A stretch of DNA of 50,059 nt from positions 1-50,059 of the forward strand of contig NZ_SZQA01000046.1 in the NCBI RefSeq assembly GCF_005233835.1, written 5' to 3'. Shown one piece after another: positions 8,345-16,904 of the stretch. Made by a program: the position numbers and the translations under genes. Below the pieces are notes generated by a model. It saw nothing but the letters and a program-made list of their open reading frames with translations. It did no database searches and was not told the DNA's origin. The stretch's first letter is position 1, and every line of letters starts with the position of its first letter. This stretch comes from Herbidospora galbida. GTDB taxonomy: Bacteria; Actinomycetota; Actinomycetes; Streptosporangiales; Streptosporangiaceae.

Positions 8345-9748
8345 CTACGCCACCGACACAACCCCGTCGACCCGGCGCGGGATCCCCAGCGGGTTGTCCT
8401 CCCGCAGCTCGGCGGGGAGCAGCGCGTCGGGCAGGTCCTGGTAGGCGACCGGGGTCTGCCAGCGGCGGATCGCCGTCGCGCCCACCGAGGTGTGCATCGG
8501 GGTGGTGCTGGCCGGCCACGGCCCGCCGTGGTGCATCGCCCACGTCACCGCGACGCCGGTCGGCCACCCGTTCCAGATCACCCGCCCGGCCAGCCGCGCC
8601 AGATCCGGCACCAGCGGCGCCGCCTCGACCGGATCGGCCGAGTGGACGGTCGCGGTCAGCGACCCGGGCAGGTTGCGGAGCACCTCGGGCAGGTCGGAGA
8701 TCTCCTGGTACGTCACCACGATCGCCGACGGCCCGAAGCACTCCTCGGCCAGCTCCGGCAGGCCCATGGAGAAGGTGGTCAGGTCGGCGGTGTAGACGCG
8801 CGGCGCGACGGCCCCCTCGATCGGCCCGGCCAGCCCCCGGGCCAGCTCGGTCAGCCTCCCGTCGAGCGACGACGCGCCGGTCTCGAAGCCCTCCCGGATG
8901 GCGGGCGTCAGCATCGCGCCGCCGGTCGTCGCGGCCACGGCGGCGGTGATGGCCTTCAGCAGCTCGGCGTCGTCGGGCACGAACAGCAGGCCGGGGTTGG
9001 TGCAGAACTGCCCGACCCCCAGCGTGAGAGAGGCGGCGAAGCCTTCGGCGAGCCGTACCGGATCGGCGAGAGCGGACGGCAGCACGACGACCGGGTTGAC
9101 GCTGCCGAGCTCGCCGTAGAACGGGATCGGGTCGGGCCGCTCGTTGATGAGCGCCTGGATCGCCTTCCCGCCGCGCAGCGACCCGGTGAACCCGACCGCC
9201 GACACCAGCGGGTGCCGGACGAGCTCGCGCCCCGCCTCCAGCCCCTCGACCAGGCCCAGCAGGTCGGGGTCGGGCAGCGCGCTCTTGATCACCTCGGCGA
9301 CGCGGCGCGACAGCGCCGGGTGTCCCGGGTGGGCCTTCACCACGACCGCGCATCCGGCGGCGAGGGCCGAGGCCACGTCGCCGCCCGCGACCGAGAACGC
9401 GAACGGGAAGTTGGAGGCGGCGAACACCCCGACCACGCCCGGCACCGGCTGGAACATCCGCCGCACGTCGGGCTTGGGCGGGGTCGCCGACGCGTCGGCG
9501 TGGTCGATGATCGCCTCGACGTGCCCGCCGTCGCGCAGCACGTCGGCGAACAGCCGGAACTGAACCGCCGACCGGGTGATCTCGCCGCGCAGCCGGGCCT
9601 CCGGCAGAGCCGTCTCGTCCCGCGCGACCGGCCACAACTCCTCTTCGGCGACCAGCAGCGCGTCGGCGACGCGGTCGAGCACCTCGGCGCGCTCGGCGGC
9701 GGGGCGGGTGCGCCAGACCTCGCCGGCGCGGGCAGCTTCATTGATCAT
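8345..9748 (-). CDS. 2,5-dioxovalerate (alpha-ketoglutarate semialdehyde) dehydrogenase
   Basis: 467-residue aldehyde dehydrogenase superfamily member. It shows the NAD(P) site ASNFPFAFS, the general-base glutamate in FYGELGSVNP and the nucleophilic cysteine in GVGQFCTNPG. These variants match the branch that oxidises 2,5-dioxopentanoate to 2-oxoglutarate, the final step after the dehydratase encoded at the left edge. The ATG at 9748 is preceded by GGAGGT, which decides the start. It is transcribed away from the DGPF gene and is probably the promoter-proximal gene of a three-gene unit with the two hypothetical genes downstream. An AT-rich promoter region lies at 9757-9776. Confidence 0.87.
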   Translation of the reverse strand: MINEAARAGEVWRTRPAAERAEVLDRVADALLVAEEELWPVARDETALPEARLRGEITRSAVQFRLFADVLRDGGHVEAIIDHADASATPPKPDVRRMFQPVPGVVGVFAASNFPFAFSVAGGDVASALAAGCAVVVKAHPGHPALSRRVAEVIKSALPDPDLLGLVEGLEAGRELVRHPLVSAVGFTGSLRGGKAIQALINERPDPIPFYGELGSVNPVVVLPSALADPVRLAEGFAASLTLGVGQFCTNPGLLFVPDDAELLKAITAAVAATTGGAMLTPAIREGFETGASSLDGRLTELARGLAGPIEGAVAPRVYTADLTTFSMGLPELAEECFGPSAIVVTYQEISDLPEVLRNLPGSLTATVHSADPVEAAPLVPDLARLAGRVIWNGWPTGVAVTWAMHHGGPWPASTTPMHTSVGATAIRRWQTPVAYQDLPDALLPAELREDNPLGIPRRVDGVVSVA

Positions 9749-9756
9749 CGAGACCT

Positions 9757-9776
9757 CCGCTTGGTAATATATGACA
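9757..9776 (-). promoter_or_regulatory. AT-rich promoter region of the semialdehyde dehydrogenase gene
   Basis: TATATT on the minus strand (complement of 9766-9771) is a -10 candidate about 18 nt before the ATG, inside TGTCATATATTACCA. It is markedly AT-rich against the surroundings. A regulator site here is possible, but the palindrome is weak. Confidence 0.35.
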
Positions 9777-9800
9777 TTTTTAGAAAGATCTTCCCGGCTG

Positions 9801-9832
9801 GTCGTCGATTCCGCCGGACCCTGGTCGTCGGG
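9801..9832 (+). promoter_or_regulatory. candidate ECF42-type promoter of the DGPF-sigma operon
   Basis: CGTCGATT and CGTCGGG boxes match the region 11266-11297 before the MFS gene at 26 of 32 positions with no gaps. The conserved -35-like GTCGATT and -10-like TCGTCGGG have identical spacing. ECF42 sigma factors are known to recognise TGTCGA-type promoters ahead of DGPF genes. The site is 40 bp upstream of the DGPF start. Confidence 0.62.
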
Positions 9833-9871
9833 TAGGCAGAAGCACGGAGAACCGAACCGAGGAGACAAGAA

Positions 9872-10213
9872 ATGCCCCAGTACGCGGTCATCATCCACTC
9901 GCCCGCCCCGGCCGACCCGATGGACCTGACGCCCGACTACCTGGCGCTGCTCGAACGCTACCCCGCACAGGTGACCGAGCTCGGCGGCGCCATCGTCGCG
10001 GGCTTCGCCCTGCAACCCAGCACCACCGCCACCTCGATCCGGGGCGACGTCATCACCGACGGCCCTTTCACCGAGGCGAAGGAGGTCGTGGCCGGCTTCT
10101 TCGTCCTGGAGGCCCCCGATCTGGACGTCGCCCTGGCCATCGCCAGGCTCAACCCGGCGTGCCTCGACGGCGGGGTGGAAGTCCGCCCCCTGTTCGACGC
10201 CTTCACCGAGTGA
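9872..10213 (+). CDS. DGPF (YCII-related) domain protein
   Basis: 113-residue small alpha/beta protein with the signature DGPFTEAKEVVAGFFVLEA at residues 64-82 that defines the DGPF/YCII-related family. In actinobacteria these genes are the classic partners and targets of ECF42 sigma factors; their biochemical role is unknown. GGAG lies about 8 nt before the ATG. The stop is 10 bp before the current sigma start; without a 14-bp duplication the two would overlap as GTGA. A candidate ECF promoter lies upstream at 9801-9832. Confidence 0.88.
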   Translation: MPQYAVIIHSPAPADPMDLTPDYLALLERYPAQVTELGGAIVAGFALQPSTTATSIRGDVITDGPFTEAKEVVAGFFVLEAPDLDVALAIARLNPACLDGGVEVRPLFDAFTE

Positions 10214-10238
10214 ACGAGACCGAGTGAACGAGACCGAG
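10211..10238. repeat. perfect 14-bp tandem duplication at the DGPF-sigma junction
   Basis: TGAACGAGACCGAG occurs twice in direct succession. The first copy holds the DGPF stop; the second follows the GTG now used as the sigma start. With a single copy, the GTG at 10210 would overlap the DGPF stop as GTGA, the usual coupled arrangement. Confidence 0.85.
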
Positions 10239-11304
10239 CAGGCCGTCGCCGACGCGCACCGTCACGAGTGGGCCTTCGTGCTCGCCGCGACGGCGCGCGT
10301 CACCGGTGATTTCGACCTCGCCGAGGAATGCGTCCAGGACGCCTACCTCGCCGCCCTCGACGCCTGGGCCCGCGACGGCGTCCCCCGCAAACCGGGCGCC
10401 TGGCTGACCCAGACGGCCCGGCGCAAGGCGCTCGACCTGCTGCGCCGGAACAAGGTCTTCCGCGCCAAGATGCCCCTGCTCGTCGAGCCTGACCCAGGCG
10501 GTGCCGAGATGCACCCGACCACCGACGACGACGAGATCCCGGACGACCGGCTCCGGCTGGTCTTCACCTGCTGCCACCCGGCGCTAGCCCGCGAGGCGCA
10601 GGTGGCGCTGACGCTGCGCCTGGTCTGCGGCGTGACCACGCCCGACATCGCACGCGCCTTCCTGGTCTCCGAGCCGACCATGGCCGCCCGGCTCACCCGG
10701 GCCAAGAAGAAGATCACCGCGGCCCGGATCCCCTATCGGGTGCCGGCCGCCGCCGACCTGCCCGAACGCCTCGACGCGGTGCCGCGCCTCGCGCACCGAC
10801 GCGCAGGGGCGGCTGGTGCTCCTCGAAGACCAGGACCGCTCGCTCTGGGACCGAGGGGCCATCGCCGAGGGCCGCGACCTGGCCGTGGCGGCCTTCCGGA
10901 CCGGCCGGGTCGGCCGCTACGCGCTGCAAGCGGCCATCGCCTCGCTGCACGCCGTCGCCGACACCGACTGGAAGCAGATCGTCGCGCTGTACGACGTCCT
11001 GCTGAAGATGTGGCCCTCACCCGTCGTGGCGCTCAACCGCGCGGTGGCGGTCGCCATGGTCGACGGCCCCGCGGCGGCGCTGGAGGAGGTCGACCTGCTG
11101 GCCACCGACGAACGGCTGGCCGGATATCACTACCTTCCGGCGGTCCGGGCCGACCTGCTGCGCCGCCTGAAGCGCCACGAGGAGGCCGCCGGCGCCTACC
11201 GCGCCGCCATCGCGCTGGCCGACAACGGGGCCGAAAAGGAATTCCTCGAAAATCGTCTCGCCGAAGTTGTCGATTCGGCCGGAGACCGCTCGTCGGGAGG
11301 TTAG
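10224..11304 (+). pseudogene. ECF42-like sigma factor with internal deletion and frameshift
   Basis: Frame 1 (10224 to about 10781) encodes sigma regions 2 and 4: AEECVQDAYLAALDAW, PGAWLTQTARRKALDLLRR, and VALTLRLVCGVTTPDIARAFLVSEPTMAARLTRAKKKI. After PERLDAV the frame goes out of register. The C-terminal TPR-like extension resumes in another frame as RTDAQGRLVLLEDQDRS and runs to 11304. The roughly 55-60 residues normally between these blocks, including the LLFTTGHTAP segment typical of the family, are absent, so this looks like a deletion rather than a single-base error. The first frame stays open and runs in phase into the MFS gene, giving one 867-codon frame to 12827. The extension is needed for ECF42 activity, so the product is probably inactive or altered. 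Confidence 0.78.
11266..11297 (+). promoter_or_regulatory. candidate ECF42-type promoter of the MFS gene
   Basis: TGTCGATT and CGTCGGG boxes align without gaps to 9801-9832 (26 of 32 identical). The site overlaps the last codons of the sigma gene remnant and ends 27 bp before the MFS start. This suggests the pump was a second target of the same sigma factor. Confidence 0.62.
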
Positions 11305-11324
11305 ACGAACGAAGGAGACCTCCG

Positions 11325-12827
11325 ATGAAGGCGACCCGGCGCGAATGGCTCGGGCTCATGGTCCTGGCCCTGCCCACCCTGCTGCTGTCCCTGGACGTCA
11401 GCGTGCTCTACCTGGCCCTCCCCCACCTCAGCCGCGACCTCGGCGTCACCGGCACCGAGCAGCTCTGGATCCTGGACATCTACTCGTTCATGCTGGCCGG
11501 CTTCCTGGTCACCATGGGCACGCTGGGCGACCGGATCGGCCGCCGCAGACTCCTGCTGATCGGCGAGGCGGCCTTCGGGCTCTGCTCGGTGGCGGCCGCC
11601 TACGCCACCAGCCCCGAGATGCTCATCGCCGCCCGCGCGCTGCTCGGCGTGGCCGGGGCGACGCTGATGCCGTCGACGCTGGCGCTGATCAGGAACATGT
11701 TCCGCGACCCGAAGGAGATGGCCGCCGCGATCGGCCTCTGGTTCTCCTGCTTCATGGGCGGCATGACCCTCGGCCCGCTGGTCGGCGGCGCCCTGCTCGA
11801 CCACTTCTGGTGGGGTTCTGCGTTCCTGCTCGGCGTGCCGGTCATGGTCGTGCTGCTGGTCGTCGGCCCGGCGCTGCTGCCCGAGTTCCGCGACCCGGAG
11901 GCCGGCCGCCTCGACCTGACCAGCGTCGCCCTCTCGCTGGCCGCGATCCTGCCGGTCATCTACGGCCTGAAGGAGATCGCCCGGGGCGCCGTGGGCATGA
12001 CCGCCTTCGCCGCCGTCGCCGTGGGGCTCCTCGCGGGGTTCGGTTTCGTACGCCGCCAGGGCCGCCTCACCAGCCCGCTGCTCGACCTGAAGCTGTTCCG
12101 GAACCGCTCGTTCGGCAGCGCGCTGGGCACCTCGCTCACGCTGGGCGTGGTGATGGCCGGGATCACCTTGGTCACCACCCTCTACCTGCAGAGCGTGGCC
12201 GGTCTGTCCCCGCTGGAAGCGGGCCTGTGGATGATCCCACAGGCCGTCGCGATGGCCGCCGGCCTGATGCTCGCCCCCCGCCTGGCGGCCCGGATCCAGC
12301 CCGCTGTGCTGATGACCGCCGGCCTGGTCGTCGCGGCGGCCGGGATGTTCGTCCAGACCCAGACCAGTGTGGCGACCGTGGTCATCGGCCTGACCCTGGC
12401 CGGGATCGGCATCGCCCCGACGATGGCCCTCACGATGAACCTCATCATGGCCTCCACCCCGCCGGAGAAGGCCGGCTCGGCCGCGTCCCTGTCGGAGACC
12501 GGCGGCGAGTTCGGCATCGCCATGGGCATCGCCACCCTGGGCAGCCTGGCGACCTACGTCTACCGTTCGTCCTTCACCGGAACCGACGAGACCGCCCGCC
12601 AGGGCATCACCGAGGCGGCCGCCGCCGCAAAGCGCATCGGCGGCCAGGCGGGCGAGCAGCTCATGGACGCCGCCAAGATCGCCTTCACCTCGGGCCTGGT
12701 GGCGGTGGCCACGGTGGGAACGGTCGTCTTCGCCGCCCTGGCCCTGCTGGTCTGGGTGGCCTTCCGGACCGTCCCGGTCATCAAGGAGGAGTCCGCCGGG
12801 CAGGAGCGCGACCTGGTCTCCGCCTGA
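11325..12827 (+). CDS. MFS drug efflux transporter, DHA2 (14-helix) type
   Basis: 500-residue inner-membrane proton antiporter. Diagnostic features are LDVSVLYLALPHL in helix 1, GDRIGRRRLLLIG (motif A, loop 2-3), ARALLGVAGATLMPSTLALI (motif C region) and about 14 hydrophobic segments. It would export a toxic small molecule; the substrate is unknown. The ATG at 11325 has GGAG 8-9 nt upstream. It is a paralogue of the transporter at 16905-18467. Because of the upstream sigma lesion, a read-through sigma-MFS fusion frame also exists, but the MFS has its own ribosome binding site and promoter. It ends back to back (TGATCA) with the minus-strand gene at 12828. Confidence 0.9.
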   Translation: MKATRREWLGLMVLALPTLLLSLDVSVLYLALPHLSRDLGVTGTEQLWILDIYSFMLAGFLVTMGTLGDRIGRRRLLLIGEAAFGLCSVAAAYATSPEMLIAARALLGVAGATLMPSTLALIRNMFRDPKEMAAAIGLWFSCFMGGMTLGPLVGGALLDHFWWGSAFLLGVPVMVVLLVVGPALLPEFRDPEAGRLDLTSVALSLAAILPVIYGLKEIARGAVGMTAFAAVAVGLLAGFGFVRRQGRLTSPLLDLKLFRNRSFGSALGTSLTLGVVMAGITLVTTLYLQSVAGLSPLEAGLWMIPQAVAMAAGLMLAPRLAARIQPAVLMTAGLVVAAAGMFVQTQTSVATVVIGLTLAGIGIAPTMALTMNLIMASTPPEKAGSAASLSETGGEFGIAMGIATLGSLATYVYRSSFTGTDETARQGITEAAAAAKRIGGQAGEQLMDAAKIAFTSGLVAVATVGTVVFAALALLVWVAFRTVPVIKEESAGQERDLVSA

Positions 12828-13340
12828 TCAGCTCGCGACCAGGCCCTCCAGTTCGTCGAGCCACCCCTGATGGACGCGCCCGAACGGCTCCCGCCGCTCG
12901 GTCACCGCGCCCATCAGCCATTTCGCGGCCCTGACCGACTGCTCGATGACCTCCTGCGGATAGCCGTAGAGTTCCCGGTGCTCCTCGAACTCGTCGGCGT
13001 CGTCGAGGAAGATCCGCCCGTCGGTCTTGCGGATCACGTCGAGATCGAGGTCGATCATGGTGATCTCGGTGTCGGAGACGACCGGGACCGTGGTGACGTC
13101 GACGTAGACGGCCGTTTCGTGCGGATGGGCGTTGAACGAAGCCACCCACCAGGCGTCGCGGGGGAACAGCATCACGAACGGGAACTCGTAGACGAACTTC
13201 GGTTCGTCGCCCTTGCGGCCCAGGATCCCCTTCCGGTGGCCGGTCCAGACGCCGTGCTCGTCCTCACCGAGGAGGACACCGGGAAAGTTCCAGTGGAGGG
13301 AGCCGTCGTATTTGCGGTAAACGATCGCCAGATCCGTCAC
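12828..13340 (-). CDS. DUF402 domain protein
   Basis: 170-residue protein of the DUF402 (FomD-like) family: YRKYDGSLHWNFPGVLLG, then FPRDAWWVASFNA, VYVDVTTVPVV and ITMIDLDLDVI, the last being the conserved metal-binding acidic strand. Family members act on nucleotide diphosphates or their esters. The GTG at 13340 is chosen because an upstream extension would run into the divergent BTAD gene. No signal peptide. It is flanked by an MFS gene (convergent) and an AfsR-like regulator (divergent), so it seems to be a single-gene unit. Confidence 0.75.
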   Translation of the reverse strand: MTDLAIVYRKYDGSLHWNFPGVLLGEDEHGVWTGHRKGILGRKGDEPKFVYEFPFVMLFPRDAWWVASFNAHPHETAVYVDVTTVPVVSDTEITMIDLDLDVIRKTDGRIFLDDADEFEEHRELYGYPQEVIEQSVRAAKWLMGAVTERREPFGRVHQGWLDELEGLVAS

Positions 13341-13380
13341 GCCATCCGACCTTAACCGAAGGTGGGCCAGAATCAGAGGT

Positions 13381-16300
13381 ATGCGTTTCGCCATTCTGGG
13401 CCCCCTCGACGTACGCCGCGACGACGGCACCCAAGTCGAGCTCACCGGCCCCCGCGGACGCACCCTCCTGGCCGCCCTGGTTCTCGACGCCGGCCAGGTC
13501 GTCACCACCTCGCGCTTGATCGACATCCTCTACGGCACCACTCCCCCCGCAGGAGCGGTGAACGCCCTCCAGGCCCAGGTCAGCCGCCTGCGAACGGCCC
13601 TGGGCGGGCACATCACCCACACCCCGGCGGGCTACCGCCTCGACGCCGCCCCGGCGGACGTCGACGCCCACCGCTTCGAACGCCTGGCCGCGACGGGCCA
13701 TCTCACCGAAGCGCTGAGCCTGTGGCGCGGCCCCGCCCTGGACGGCCTCCCCGACACCCTGGGAGCCGCGGCCGCCCGCCTGACCGAACTCCACCTGACG
13801 ACTTTCCTCGCGATGGTCGACACGGTCCTGAAAAACCACGACCCGATCTCTCCCCTCCTCACCGGCACCGGCCCCATCCCCGGCCTCCCCGAGATGATCA
13901 CCCGCCATCCCCTCAACGAGGGCCTGCGGTCCCGCCACATCAGAGTCCTGGCCGCCCTGGGCCGTCCGGCCGAGGCACTGACGGCTTACGAAGAGGCCCG
14001 ACGCCTCCTCGACGAGGAACTCGGCACCCGACCATCGGCGGTACTGACGGCCGCATACATGGCGGTACTACGCGGCGAAAGCTCCCATGCGCCGCCGGCT
14101 CACCCGGTCCACCAAGATCGGGCCCGATCCGACGAGCTACCCAATGGCCTGACGTCACCCCAGCCAGCACCACCTCACCCGGCTCGGCCCTACCCTGAGC
14201 CGTCCGGCCCGGCCTCGCCTGAATCCGGGCTGGTCTCGGGCCTGCCCGAGCAGGTGCCTCCCGGGGAATTTGCGGCCGGCCAGACAGTCGGCGATCCCGC
14301 CGCATCACCGCCCAGCCCGAAATTGCACGACACCACCACCGAAAAGCCCGAGCGGGTCGGCGTCCCTACCCTGCTCACCGATCTCGTCGGCCGGGATGCC
14401 GAACTCGCCGCCATCCGGGAGCTGATCTCCACCGCCCGCCTGGTCACCCTGACCGGCCCTGGCGGCACCGGCAAGACGCGGCTGTCCGCCGAGGCCTGCG
14501 CCCACGTCGACACGCCCGTCTACTTCGTCGAGCTCTCCCCTTTGGCAGACGGCACCGAGGTTCCGCAGGCCGTGCTCAGCACGCTCGGGCTCCGGGAGGG
14601 CCGCCTGCTCAAGCAGGGCGCGCAGCCGGTCACCGATCCGTTCGGCCGCATCGTGGCCGGGATCGGCGACCGTCCGATGCTCATCGTCCTGGACAACTGC
14701 GAACACCTCGTCGAGGCCGCCGCCACCTTCGCCGATCGCCTCCTGGCCGCCTGCCCGGGGCTGCGGATCCTGGCCACCAGCCGCGAGCCCCTCGGCATCA
14801 CCGGCGAACGCCTGCGCCCGATCCCGCCGCTGGCCCTCCCGCCGTCGGGCATCGACCCCGCCGACGCCCTTTCCTACCCTTCTGTACGCCTCTTCGCCGA
14901 CCGCGCCGCCGCCGTGAAACCCGGATTCTGGGAATCGGCCCACGCCGGCGAGCTCGACGCCGTGGTCAGGATCTGCCGCGCCCTCGACGGGCTGCCGCTG
15001 GCCATCGAACTCGCCGCAGCCAGGGTCCGCACGCTCCCGGTGACCGACATCGCCGACGCGACCGACCCGTTCGCCGTGCTCGCGCGCGGAAGCCGTACGG
15101 CAGAACCGAGACACCGCACCCTGCGCGCCGTGATCGCCTGGAGCTGGGACCTGCTCGACGACGACGAGCGGACCCTCGCCCGCCGCCTGACCGTCTTCCG
15201 CGGCGGCGCGACGCTGAAGGCGGCGCAGGAGGTCTGCGGCCTGCCCCCGCACGACGTACTGGACCTGCTCGCCGGCCTGGCCGACAAATCCCTCATCGAG
15301 GTCGCCGGGACCCACTACCGGATGCTCGACACCATCCGCGCGTTCTGCGCCGAACAGCTCGCCGAAGCGGGCGAGGAGGAGCGCCTCCGCCAAGCCCACG
15401 TGACCTACTTCCGCGACTTCGCCAACCTCGCCGACCCGCATCTGCGCACCGGCGACCAGCTCGACTGGCTGCGCCGCATGGACGCCGACCACGAGAACCT
15501 GCTCGCCGCCTTCCGCCACGCCGGAACCGACGACGCCCTGCGGCTCTTCTCGGGCATGACCGGCTTCTGGTGGCTGCGCGGCCTGCGCAGCGAGTCGGAC
15601 ACGTGCGCCCGCGAACTCCTGGCCCGCCTCGGCCCCGACCCGGAGATGTCGGAGGAGTTCGCCCTCTGTGTGCTGAGCGCCATCGTCGGCGGCGGCCCCA
15701 CCCCCGAACTCCGCCCCACGATCGAACGCGTCGCCACCTGGATGGACGGCTTCCGCGCCCCCCACCGCCAACCCCTTCTCTGGGTGCTCTGGTCGCAGGC
15801 CGTCGGCCCGCCCGACCCGGCCCTGGCCGAGGAACTGATCGCCGTCCAGGCCACTCACGACCTCGACGCGTGGACCCGCGCCCTGTCCCAGTTCGGCTGG
15901 GGCCTGCTGGCCCTCTTCGAGGGCAAGCCCGCGCGGGCGGAGGAACACCTGCTCCCGTCGCTGGCCGGATTCACCGAGATCGGCGACCGCTGGGGCATGG
16001 CGATGGGCCTCACCGGCCTGGCCGACATCGCCGAATGGACCTGCCGCCGCGAGGAGTCCCTCGACCTCATCAACCAGGCCCTGGAGCTCGTCCAGACCCT
16101 GGGCACCACCGTCGACATCGCCGACCTGCTCTGCCGCCGCGCCCAGAACACCCTGGTCCTGTCGGAACGATCAGGCGCGGCGGCCCCCGCCATGCTCGGC
16201 AGCGCCCGCGCCGACTTCTCCCGCGCCGCCGAACTGGCCCGCCACGCGGGCGCGATCGAACTCATCGGCCGCGCCCGCATAGGCCTGGCCGACCTGGCCC

Positions 16301-16773
16301 GCCTCCACGGATCCCTCACCGAGGCACGGGAGATGACCGAACAGGTCCTCATCGACCTGACCCAGAGCGGCGGCGACTGGTTCAGCCTCGACGAGATCCG
16401 CGTGGCCGCCAACCTGACCCTGGGCTGGATCGCCTACGCGCAAGGCGACCCCGACCGCGCCGAACACCACCACCGCCTGGCCCTCTCCTCGGTGTACGTC
16501 CAGCGCAACCGCCTCCAAGCCGCACGAGTGACCGAGGGCCTGGCCGGCGCCCTCCTCCTCCGCGACGACCCGGCGGGCGCGGCGGCCCTCCTCGGCATCA
16601 GCACCGCCCTGCGCGAGGGCCTCCCGAGCGACGAACCCGACCCGCTGAGACTGGCCTCCCGCTGCCGCGCCATCCTGGGCGAGGCGAGCTACGAGATCGC
16701 CCACGCGAGAGGCCTGGACATGCCGAAGGACCGCCTCATCCCGGTCGTCCTGGAACTCACCCCACCAGCCTGA
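13381..16773 (+). CDS. AfsR-like BTAD / NB-ARC / TPR transcriptional regulator
   Basis: 1130-residue SARP-family large regulator. An OmpR-type winged helix lies at residues 1-90 (MRFAILGPLDVRR, VNALQAQVSRLRTALGG) and a bacterial transcriptional activation domain at about 95-235 (HRFERLA, RLLDEELGTRPS). A Pro-rich linker (about 240-315) leads to a P-loop ATPase with Walker A GPGGTGKT near residue 360 and Walker B LIVLDNCEH near 435, then helical repeats from about 690 to the end. Such proteins activate pathway genes by binding direct repeats with an 11-bp period. Exactly such repeats lie 3' of this gene at 16812-16882, before the MFS gene, so it probably controls that pump. The inducing signal is unknown. 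Confidence 0.88.
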   Translation: MRFAILGPLDVRRDDGTQVELTGPRGRTLLAALVLDAGQVVTTSRLIDILYGTTPPAGAVNALQAQVSRLRTALGGHITHTPAGYRLDAAPADVDAHRFERLAATGHLTEALSLWRGPALDGLPDTLGAAAARLTELHLTTFLAMVDTVLKNHDPISPLLTGTGPIPGLPEMITRHPLNEGLRSRHIRVLAALGRPAEALTAYEEARRLLDEELGTRPSAVLTAAYMAVLRGESSHAPPAHPVHQDRARSDELPNGLTSPQPAPPHPARPYPEPSGPASPESGLVSGLPEQVPPGEFAAGQTVGDPAASPPSPKLHDTTTEKPERVGVPTLLTDLVGRDAELAAIRELISTARLVTLTGPGGTGKTRLSAEACAHVDTPVYFVELSPLADGTEVPQAVLSTLGLREGRLLKQGAQPVTDPFGRIVAGIGDRPMLIVLDNCEHLVEAAATFADRLLAACPGLRILATSREPLGITGERLRPIPPLALPPSGIDPADALSYPSVRLFADRAAAVKPGFWESAHAGELDAVVRICRALDGLPLAIELAAARVRTLPVTDIADATDPFAVLARGSRTAEPRHRTLRAVIAWSWDLLDDDERTLARRLTVFRGGATLKAAQEVCGLPPHDVLDLLAGLADKSLIEVAGTHYRMLDTIRAFCAEQLAEAGEEERLRQAHVTYFRDFANLADPHLRTGDQLDWLRRMDADHENLLAAFRHAGTDDALRLFSGMTGFWWLRGLRSESDTCARELLARLGPDPEMSEEFALCVLSAIVGGGPTPELRPTIERVATWMDGFRAPHRQPLLWVLWSQAVGPPDPALAEELIAVQATHDLDAWTRALSQFGWGLLALFEGKPARAEEHLLPSLAGFTEIGDRWGMAMGLTGLADIAEWTCRREESLDLINQALELVQTLGTTVDIADLLCRRAQNTLVLSERSGAAAPAMLGSARADFSRAAELARHAGAIELIGRARIGLADLARLHGSLTEAREMTEQVLIDLTQSGGDWFSLDEIRVAANLTLGWIAYAQGDPDRAEHHHRLALSSVYVQRNRLQAARVTEGLAGALLLRDDPAGAAALLGISTALREGLPSDEPDPLRLASRCRAILGEASYEIAHARGLDMPKDRLIPVVLELTPPA

Positions 16774-16811
16774 ACCTTCAGCGCTGAACCGGCGCACATC
16801 CACCAGGCCGA

Positions 16812-16882
16812 GCGTCAGGCCCCCGTCAGCGATCCGTCATCGATCCGTCAGCGGCGTCAGCAAGTGGTCAGCCGCAGGTCAG
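16812..16882 (+). promoter_or_regulatory. seven GTCA direct repeats, candidate SARP operator
   Basis: Heptamers of the form nnGTCAG start at 16812, 16823, 16834, 16845, 16854, 16865 and 16876. Spacings are 11, 11, 11, 9, 11 and 11 bp. SARP/AfsR-type OmpR-like domains bind heptameric repeats on an 11-bp period. The last repeat ends 22 bp before the MFS ATG. A perfect 12-bp palindrome (TTCAGCGCTGAA, 16777-16788) lies just upstream. Confidence 0.66.
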
Positions 16883-16904
16883 GGGCCTCGCCAAAGCTGA
16901 GCCC

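Noticed and set aside
10224-12827. A genuine sigma-MFS fusion protein
   Set aside because: The frame is open throughout, but the stretch between the sigma and MFS parts reads the sigma C-terminal extension out of frame, and the MFS has its own ribosome binding site and promoter. Treated as a consequence of the deletion.
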